Assembly: GCA_900555355.1 (NCBI GenBank)
Contig: USKV01000006.1
Location: forward strand, 1-18,481
DNA from: an uncultured Collinsella sp.
GTDB taxonomy: Bacteria > Actinomycetota > Coriobacteriia > Coriobacteriales > Coriobacteriaceae
Direction of reading: 5' to 3'
Length of the DNA: 18,481 nucleotides
Shown here: piece by piece, positions 13,308 through 18,481 of the stretch
How positions within the stretch are numbered: position 1 is the stretch's first letter
Layout of the letters: every line of letters begins with the position of its first letter
Position numbers and translations under genes: made by a program
Notes under the pieces: generated by a model
Database searches by the model: none
The model's input: only the letters and a program-made list of their open reading frames with translations
What the model was told of the DNA's origin: nothing

Positions 13308-14180
13308 TTACAGACGCTTGAGGATCACATAGCGATTGAGCTCGCCGCTGCGACCGTCGGCATGGAAGCGCTCAAGCTCGCGCACGGGGACCTCGCCGCT
13401 CTTGTAGAACGTACGGACGCCACGCACCAGATCGGTGATCTGCTGATCGTCAAAGTGATGGCAATAGCGGTAGGCGTGGCGGTCGTTTTGCCAGCCAATG
13501 AGGTGGTCGCCGGCTTCAAACTGCGCGGAATCGTAACCCTCAAACGGCGGGGTGAGCTCGGCGCGGGCTTCGGCACGAACGGCCTTGCGCGCCATGCGCT
13601 CGTCGTTCATGAACTCCCAAAAGCTGATGGCGATGATGCCGCCCGGGCGCGTCTGCCGCACCAGGGCGTCGAGCACGCGTACACGGTACTCGCACGACGG
13701 TACGTGGTGCATAAAGCCAAAACAGACCGAGATGTCGGCGAGCGGGGCGTCGAAAAGCACGTCGGGTGTCTCGGCGGGGTTGAGCTTCATGAGGGCGTCG
13801 AGCACATCGAGTTCCTGGAAGCGCAGGTTGGGAATGCGCAGGGCGTGGCCATGTGCATCGATGGCCAGATCTTGGCACGAGTCGACACCATAGAACTCAA
13901 ACGGGCAACTGGCATCTGCCGAGGGGTTTGCGCCGTTGACGCCCTTGGCGGCGAGTGCGCCGCCGGCGGCAAAGTTCTCGAATCGCATATTGCCGCAGGC
14001 AAGATCGAAGACGCGGACGGGATGCTCGATCGTGGCGACGTCGAGCTGCCCGAGCGCGATGTCCATGGTGCGCACCCAGCCGGGCCATGGGGCCTGGCGC
14101 GTATCGGAAAAGGAGGCGGAGTGCTCGCGATAGAACGTATTGTTGAGCTGGATGAGCGATGAGGCGAAATCGCGGTTCAC
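13308..14180 (-). CDS. Class I SAM methyltransferase, Trm9/ALKBH8-like
   Basis: 290 residues from GTG 14180, chosen for GGAGGGAG nine bases upstream; an in-frame ATG 48 bases further up has no comparable site. The N-terminal FYREHSASFSDTRQAPWPGW (17-36) matches the hallmark of the Trm9/ALKBH8 family (Y-x-x-x-A-x-x-F-S-x-T-R-x-x-x-W-P). SAM motif I is VFDLACGN (57-64), the GVD acidic loop is near 98-100, and FMHHVPSCEYRVRVLDALVRQTRPGG (156-181) aligns with the Trm9 IHH...RRV...R-LRPGG block. In eukaryotes these enzymes methylate cm5U34 of tRNA to mcm5U34. Elp3, which starts that pathway, lies about 2 kb away on the other strand, which supports a tRNA role. Substrate in bacteria is unproven; a small-molecule methyltransferase is the alternative. 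Confidence 0.8.
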   Translation of the reverse strand: MNRDFASSLIQLNNTFYREHSASFSDTRQAPWPGWVRTMDIALGQLDVATIEHPVRVFDLACGNMRFENFAAGGALAAKGVNGANPSADASCPFEFYGVDSCQDLAIDAHGHALRIPNLRFQELDVLDALMKLNPAETPDVLFDAPLADISVCFGFMHHVPSCEYRVRVLDALVRQTRPGGIIAISFWEFMNDERMARKAVRAEARAELTPPFEGYDSAQFEAGDHLIGWQNDRHAYRYCHHFDDQQITDLVRGVRTFYKSGEVPVRELERFHADGRSGELNRYVILKRL

Positions 14181-14198
14181 GGCGCGGGACTCCCTCCG

Positions 14199-14370
14199 TT
14201 GGCGGTGCGGAATAAACAGTACGACCATACTACCGTTAACGCCGCAACGGGGACAACCGAGCTGCGGGTCATTGCTCTGTTTGGACACATTTCCGCAGCT
14301 CATATGTGCCCGCAACCGCCGGTTGTCAAAAATCTCACTAGAATAGGTGGCATGCTTTTGGCGGTGCGGA
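14199..14370 (+). repeat. 13-base direct repeat in the divergent intergenic region
   Basis: TTGGCGGTGCGGA occurs at 14199-14211 and again at 14358-14370, in the 266-base gap between the Trm9-like gene and the XRE gene. CAACC-GCC-GGTTG (14313-14325) is a small palindrome between them. These may be regulator sites controlling the divergent genes. No convincing -35/-10 pair was found in the gap. Confidence 0.35.
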
Positions 14371-14446
14371 TAGATTTTTAACTGTGCAAGGCGCCTTAAG
14401 AACAAAAACGGTCCGGCGGCACGGCTGGCATCACATAGGAGGAACC

Positions 14447-15163
14447 ATGAATGTAGAAACTGCGCAGCGGCTCGCCGACCTTCGCCGCAGCAAAGGCTTT
14501 AGCCAAGAAGGGCTGGCGCGAAAGCTGGGGCTGTCGCGCCAGGCGGTCAGTAAATGGGAGCGCGCGGAGAGCTCGCCCGATACCGAGAACCTGATCTCGC
14601 TCGCCAAACTTTATGGCGTGAGCCTGGACGAGCTGCTCAATCCGAGCGACGAGATCGAGGACGATATCGAGTTTGAGAACGAGGACCGCGCCCGTCAGCG
14701 CGAGGCCGAGGCGGCAGAGCGTGCTCGCACCCATGAGGCGGCGGCGCGCGCTACCGAGGCGGCAACACAGGCGAGTGATGCTGCGGCCAAGGCGGCGCAA
14801 GCGGCAAGCTGGAGTGCACAGGCTGCCAATGCCGCTACGGCGCAAGCGACGAGTGGCGGTGCAGTTGGCTCGACTCCGGTGAAGGGCCCGTTCCAGTCGT
14901 TCCCGTATTGGGCCGTGTGCTGGCTGCTGTTCTTTTTGCTGATGTTCCTGTTTGGTGCCGGCCCCTTTGCCGCACTGATCTTCTTTACGATTCCCATCTA
15001 TCACTGGGTGGCACGTGCGCTCGATGGTGATTGGGCGCGTGGGGATATCCAGGGTGGCCCGGCACCGGTGACAGCTAGGGCTCAGAATGTTTCCGCTTCG
15101 GTTGATGCTGACGTGGCTACCGCGGCCACCGCTGAGCCATGTGCCAAAGAGGGTGATGAATGA
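14447..15163 (+). CDS. XRE-family regulator with two C-terminal membrane segments
   Basis: 238 residues from ATG 14447, set by AGGAGG (14437-14442); the longer open frame to 14384 lacks a ribosome binding site. The XRE/Cro helix-turn-helix occupies about residues 5-62 (RLADLRRSKGFSQEGLARKL, SRQAVSKWERAESSPDTENL). An acidic stretch and an alanine-rich, coiled-coil-like linker (about 75-145) follow. A hydrophobic block of one or two membrane helices around 155-190 (CWLLFFLLMFLFGAGPFAAL) comes next, then a polar tail. Membrane-tethered XRE proteins of this design often sense the cell envelope or are held by a partner. The stop overlaps the start of the DUF4097-type gene (ATGA-type overlap), so the two are co-expressed and probably work together. 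Confidence 0.9.
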   Translation: MNVETAQRLADLRRSKGFSQEGLARKLGLSRQAVSKWERAESSPDTENLISLAKLYGVSLDELLNPSDEIEDDIEFENEDRARQREAEAAERARTHEAAARATEAATQASDAAAKAAQAASWSAQAANAATAQATSGGAVGSTPVKGPFQSFPYWAVCWLLFFLLMFLFGAGPFAALIFFTIPIYHWVARALDGDWARGDIQGGPAPVTARAQNVSASVDADVATAATAEPCAKEGDE

Positions 15164-16059
15164 TGAAGCTTTCGCATGAATCCAAGGTACGCTTGGGTGT
15201 TGGCATCGGAGCGTTTGTGCTCATCATCGGGCTTGTATTTGGTGCCTCGCGGCTATTGGCTCATTCCAATATGGTGCGAACGACCGCTATTCTATCCGGC
15301 GATTTGTCTGATTTTGACGATATGTTTGACGACGATGATCTCTTGGATAGCGGTAACTATTCCGCTCGGCCTCAGCAGCTTTCGTGTACGACCTTTGATG
15401 CTGATGAGTTTCGCTACCTCGATTTCGATATCGATGCGGCTACGGTGGACGTCAAGGTTGTTGATGGCAACAAGGCTCACGTTATCGAGCGGGGACGCGT
15501 TGCCAATGGTATGGATGCCTCCAAGGCCGCGACGCAGAACATCGCATCCGTCGAGGACTCGACGCTCAAGGTTGCCCAGTTTGGAAGTGATGACGGTAAG
15601 GCAATCGATCGCTCAGTTACGGTCGAGCTGCCGCGCCGTGTTGCCGAACATCTGAAGGGAGTCAACGCGCACGTGGGATCGGGTGATCTGCAGATTGCCG
15701 GTGTCATCTGTGATGGTTTCGACCTTTTCCTGGGTGCGGGAGATGTAGAGTTTACGGGCAGCGTGACTGATGCGCTCAGCGCTGAGGTCGGTTCGGGCGA
15801 TGTGACGTTCGAGCTTTACCAGGCCCCCGCGAAGTCGATGGACGTGAGTGTGGGCTCGGGCGATGTGGAGATGACGGTTCCGAACTCGACGGGCTTTAAG
15901 GCGAGCCTCACCTTGGGCAGCGGCGACTTCGAGAGCGATTTCCTTCCGCTTGGCTACGACGGCGAGACCGTTTTGAATCTTGAATTCGATAACGGTGACA
16001 AGTCTGCCACGTATCGTTTTGAGGTCGGTTCGGGCGACATGTCATTTGATTCAGAGTGA
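15160..16059 (+). CDS. Membrane-anchored DUF4097-type beta-repeat protein
   Basis: 299 residues (298 if the second ATG, 15163, is used). A single N-terminal membrane segment (about 11-34) leaves most of the chain outside. An Asp-rich stretch (47-62) is followed by a beta-rich domain with six G-[SA]-G-D turns at about 173, 192, 211, 232, 253 and 290, spaced mostly 19-21 residues. This matches the parallel beta-solenoid-like DUF4097 family (putative adhesin or polymer-like surface domain). Function is not known. In other bacteria DUF4097 proteins sit beside PadR or XRE regulators and DUF1700/PspC genes, often in envelope-stress modules. Here the XRE gene overlaps it by four bases, suggesting an autoregulated pair. 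It ends before a strong terminator. Confidence 0.85.
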   Translation: MMKLSHESKVRLGVGIGAFVLIIGLVFGASRLLAHSNMVRTTAILSGDLSDFDDMFDDDDLLDSGNYSARPQQLSCTTFDADEFRYLDFDIDAATVDVKVVDGNKAHVIERGRVANGMDASKAATQNIASVEDSTLKVAQFGSDDGKAIDRSVTVELPRRVAEHLKGVNAHVGSGDLQIAGVICDGFDLFLGAGDVEFTGSVTDALSAEVGSGDVTFELYQAPAKSMDVSVGSGDVEMTVPNSTGFKASLTLGSGDFESDFLPLGYDGETVLNLEFDNGDKSATYRFEVGSGDMSFDSE

Positions 16060-16107
16060 CGGGCGGTTATCGAAGACTTATACACCATAGCTGTGCTGTT
16101 TGATGGA

Positions 16108-16140
16108 GGCGCCGGAGCCGTGACGGGCTCCGGCGCCTTT
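16108..16140 (+). terminator. Intrinsic terminator after the DUF4097-type gene
   Basis: GGCGCCGGAGCC (16108-16119) pairs perfectly with GGCTCCGGCGCC (16126-16137), with loop GTGACG, followed by TTTGCCTTT. It ends 17 bases before the elp3 start, so elp3 must use a promoter squeezed between or overlapping. Confidence 0.88.
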
Positions 16141-16145
16141 GCCTT

Positions 16146-16151
16146 TACAAT
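16146..16151 (+). promoter_or_regulatory. -10 box suggesting a leaderless elp3 transcript
   Basis: TACAAT lies exactly six bases before the ATG at 16158, so transcription would start at or next to the start codon. There is no Shine-Dalgarno before that ATG. No -35 is recognisable because the expected position lies in the terminator stem. Leaderless mRNAs are common in Actinobacteria. Confidence 0.5.
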
Positions 16152-16157
16152 GGGGTC

Positions 16158-18062
16158 ATGGAACAGATTATCTTGAACATACTCGAGGCTCTGCGTCGCG
16201 GCGAGACCGTGGACGACAAAGCGCTCGTCAAACTGATACATGCCGAGGCGCACCGTGAAGGTGCCGACAAACGCGATTTGGCCAAGCGCCGTCTGCTGCC
16301 GTTCTACCAGCGGGTAAAACGTGAGGAGCCGGCTCGTTGGGCTGGGTGGAATGTCGATGCCGAGCTGGAACGTCGACTGCTGCAGGTGCTGCGTATGAAG
16401 CCTCGTCGCACGGCCTCGGGCGTGGCGACCATTACCGTCATCACCAAGCCCTGGTCGTGCTCGGGCGATTGCCTGTTTTGCCCCAACGATCTGCGAATGC
16501 CTAAAAGCTATCTGCATGCCGAGCCGGCGTGCGCCCGTGCGGAGCAAAACTGCTTCGACCCTTATCTGCAGGTGAGCGCTCGTCTGACCGCGCTTTCGCA
16601 GATGGGGCATGCGACCGACAAGATAGAGCTCATCGTGCTCGGTGGCACCTGGAGCGACTATCCGCAAGGGTATCAAACGTGGTTTATGTCGGAGCTTTTC
16701 CGTGCGCTCAATGACGATGCCGTCGCCGGCGTGGCGGCCAACCCCATGTTGGCGCGTCCGGGCATCAGCCGTGCCGAGGCAGGGCGCCTGCTCGATGACG
16801 CTCCCGCCGATGCCCTGCCGCCGGTGGTAACAGAGCGCCGCGAGCGCTATCGGGCTGCCGGCATTGCGACAGACGAGGCTGAGCTTGCTACCGGCGTTGC
16901 CGACGAGCAGGGGCGTGTGGATACTGCCGTGGGCGGCTATAACCGCGCGGTGCGTCGTCTGTACGGCCCCGGTACGCCATGGGGCGAGGTTGCCGAGTGG
17001 CAGACGGCAACGATGGAGGAGCTTGAGCGTCAGCAGCGCATCAACGAGACGGCGAAGCATCGCGTGGTGGGACTCGTTATCGAGACGCGCCCCGATGCCG
17101 TAACGCCACAGGCCCTCACGCTCATTCGCCGCCTGGGCTGCACCAAGATTCAGATGGGTATTCAGAGTCTCGACCAACATTTGCTCGATATCAACGAACG
17201 TCGCATTTCGGTGGCGCAGATCGAGCGGGCGTTTTCGCTTGCGCGCTTGTTTGGCTTTAAGATCCACGCGCACTTTATGCTCAACTTGTTGGGCGCTACG
17301 CCCGAGGGGGACAAGCGCGACTACGAGCGCTTTATGACCGAGGGCGCTTTTATGCCCGACGAGGTCAAGGTTTACCCGTGTGCGCTCATCGAGGGCTCGC
17401 GTCTGGTGGGCCGCTATGAGCGCGGCGAGTGGCGCCCCTATACCGAGGAAGAGCTGCTCGATGTGCTGGCCGACGACATCGTGGTGACGCCGGCGTTCTG
17501 TCGCATCAGCCGTATGATTCGGGACTTTAGCTCCGACGACATTATGGTGGGCAACAAGAAGCCCAACCTGCGCCAGCTCGTTGAGAACCGCCTGGCGGCT
17601 CGTGGAGAAGGCGCGACGGTGCACGAGATTCGCTATCGCGAGATCAGCACGGCGGGTGCCGACTTGGATGAGCTATCTCTTGATGAGGTCGCATACGAGA
17701 CACCGGTGACGAGCGAACGCTTTTTGCAGTGGGTGACGCCGCGGGGCAAGATCGCGGGCTTTTTGCGCCTGTCGCTGCCCGACCATTCGTTTGTTGCCGC
17801 GCATGCGGACGAGTTGCTGACGATGCCGGACGAGGCGATGATTCGCGAGGTACACGTGTATGGCATGGCGGCGCGCGTGGGGTATCAAGGCCAGGCGGCC
17901 CAGCACCATGGGTTGGGGCGTCTGCTCGTAGAGCGTGCGTGCGAGATCGCCCGGGATGCCGGCTATGCGCGCATCAACGTGATCAGCGCGATTGGTACGC
18001 GCGAGTACTATCGCCATTTGGGTTTTTACGATCATGGACTCTATCTGCAAAAGGAGCTCTAG
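16158..18062 (+). CDS. elp3: Elp3: radical SAM / GNAT tRNA wobble-uridine carboxymethylation enzyme
   Basis: 634 residues. The radical SAM domain has KPWSCSGDCLFCPN with a C-x3-C-x2-C cluster (Cys101, Cys105, Cys108), then AEPACARAEQNCFDPYLQ, KIELIVLGGTWSDYP, GLVIETRPD, KIQMGIQSLD and HFMLNLLGATPEGD. The C-terminal GNAT acetyltransferase (about 540-634) ends with AIGTREYYRHLGFYDHGLYLQKEL. Elp3 uses acetyl-CoA and a SAM radical to make cm5U at position 34 of tRNA; bacterial and archaeal Elp3 act alone. It is longer than usual, with roughly 100 extra residues (about 187-293) between the LFRALND and VVGLVIETRPD blocks. The start has a -10 box six bases before and no Shine-Dalgarno. The next gene starts on the base after the stop, so the two are an operon. 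Confidence 0.95.
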   Translation: MEQIILNILEALRRGETVDDKALVKLIHAEAHREGADKRDLAKRRLLPFYQRVKREEPARWAGWNVDAELERRLLQVLRMKPRRTASGVATITVITKPWSCSGDCLFCPNDLRMPKSYLHAEPACARAEQNCFDPYLQVSARLTALSQMGHATDKIELIVLGGTWSDYPQGYQTWFMSELFRALNDDAVAGVAANPMLARPGISRAEAGRLLDDAPADALPPVVTERRERYRAAGIATDEAELATGVADEQGRVDTAVGGYNRAVRRLYGPGTPWGEVAEWQTATMEELERQQRINETAKHRVVGLVIETRPDAVTPQALTLIRRLGCTKIQMGIQSLDQHLLDINERRISVAQIERAFSLARLFGFKIHAHFMLNLLGATPEGDKRDYERFMTEGAFMPDEVKVYPCALIEGSRLVGRYERGEWRPYTEEELLDVLADDIVVTPAFCRISRMIRDFSSDDIMVGNKKPNLRQLVENRLAARGEGATVHEIRYREISTAGADLDELSLDEVAYETPVTSERFLQWVTPRGKIAGFLRLSLPDHSFVAAHADELLTMPDEAMIREVHVYGMAARVGYQGQAAQHHGLGRLLVERACEIARDAGYARINVISAIGTREYYRHLGFYDHGLYLQKEL

Positions 18063-18481
18063 ATGAACAAGCCGAGTGTTTCTGCTGGCGTCGTTGCCGG
18101 CGTTGCCCTGGGAGCCGCGGCGCTTGGTGCGGCCGCCGTCGCTGTTCGTGCTGCCTGTCTGCAGGTTGCGCGAACCCGCAATGGGTTGGCGCGTGTGAAA
18201 CGCGTGCACGATGGGGACGGCGATGAGATTCGCGTGTTGGTGCAAGGCGGCGTCTACCAAAGCGCAAGCTACATTGGCGAGCGTTGGGCAGAGCCCGTCT
18301 TTGCGTACTATCGTGCATTTGACGATGTGTTTGAGGCCGAGGACGCAATGCGTGATGCTTACGGGCATGGTATCGACCGTATGCTCATGCTGGGTGGCGG
18401 CGGGTTTGCCTATCCCAAGTTCGCTCTGATGTCGCACGAGAGCTTGCGCATGGACGTCATTGAGTACGATGCCGAGATTAC
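18063..18481 (+). CDS. Spermidine-synthase-like protein, 5' part
   Basis: 139 codons are visible before the window ends. The ATG directly follows the elp3 TAG, with AAGGAG (18051-18056) inside the end of elp3, so translation is coupled. An N-terminal Ala/Gly/Val-rich hydrophobic segment (about 7-30) could be a membrane anchor. The spermidine-synthase fold follows, with the beta-strand pattern VLVQGGVYQSASYIGER, then FAYYRAFDDVF, then the SAM motif RMLMLGGGGFAYPKF and the acidic DVIEYDAEI strand. Such proteins include polyamine aminopropyltransferases and looser relatives of unknown substrate. The catalytic region lies beyond the window, so true spermidine synthase activity cannot be judged. 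Confidence 0.8.
   Translation, partial: MNKPSVSAGVVAGVALGAAALGAAAVAVRAACLQVARTRNGLARVKRVHDGDGDEIRVLVQGGVYQSASYIGERWAEPVFAYYRAFDDVFEAEDAMRDAYGHGIDRMLMLGGGGFAYPKFALMSHESLRMDVIEYDAEI

Noticed and set aside
15670..16040. Regular repeats in the DUF4097-type gene as a possible CRISPR or tandem DNA array
   Set aside because: The repetition is at protein level (G-[SA]-G-D turns); the DNA between units is not repeated and no spacer-repeat pattern exists.
15954..17624. 556-codon minus-strand frame opposite elp3 (and one at 17673-18437)
   Set aside because: It crosses the terminator at 16108 and lies opposite fully supported genes; the His/Arg/Leu-rich product is typical of antisense frames.
1..18481. 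tRNA, rRNA, prophage or integrase genes
   Set aside because: I saw no tRNA-like cloverleaf, rRNA segment, integrase, transposase or phage structural gene on either strand by reading; a covariance-model scan was not possible here.

Overview
This GC-rich window most likely comes from an anaerobic actinobacterium of the Coriobacteriia, with Collinsella as my best guess. The guess rests on gene content: a reverse-type rubrerythrin, a helicase with the actinobacterial DUF3516 architecture, a bacterial Elp3, and a mix of strong Shine-Dalgarno starts and possible leaderless starts. I ran no database search. The window is chromosomal and mostly housekeeping or accessory metabolism, with three compact stretches of greater interest.

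Layout. 1-738 is the 3' part of a MocR/GntR-type aminotransferase-like regulator. 728-2266 is an AT-richer island: a gene with a DUF559/Vsr-like PD-(D/E)XK nuclease domain (1029-2156), bracketed by two copies of a ~120 bp terminal-inverted-repeat element. A third copy lies at 12163-12283. Next come a minus-strand rubrerythrin (2398-2958) and a two-gene operon of iron alcohol dehydrogenase and aldehyde dehydrogenase (3215-5824). The 392 bp gap 5825-6216 holds a 27-residue hydrophobic peptide gene within a highly structured leader and tail, which looks like a type I toxin-antitoxin locus. After it lie a HIRAN-domain gene, a 59-aa charged ORF and a metallophosphoesterase (6217-7383), then a DUF2130 coiled-coil protein (7522-9279).

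The minus strand then carries a DUF3516-type DEAD/DEAH helicase (9359-12040), a divergent TrmB-like tRNA m7G methyltransferase (12350-13189) and a Trm9/ALKBH8-like methyltransferase (13308-14180). The plus strand resumes with an XRE regulator overlapping a DUF4097-type membrane-anchored protein (14447-16059), Elp3 (16158-18062), and a spermidine-synthase-like gene that runs off the end.

Three points matter most. (1) The repeat looks like a TA-flanked MITE. Its ends carry stop codons in all three frames facing inward from both sides, and two copies supply the actual stop codon of the gene upstream. (2) The small-peptide locus shows a Shine-Dalgarno-sequestering hairpin, a short upstream ORF ending in the hairpin loop, a 22-bp two-part pairing between 5' leader and 3' tail that competes with the hairpin, and a possible antisense promoter. 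(3) A Trm9-like methyltransferase and Elp3 lie about 2 kb apart. In eukaryotes these families perform successive steps of wobble-uridine modification (cm5U34, then mcm5U34), so a bacterial counterpart may be encoded here.
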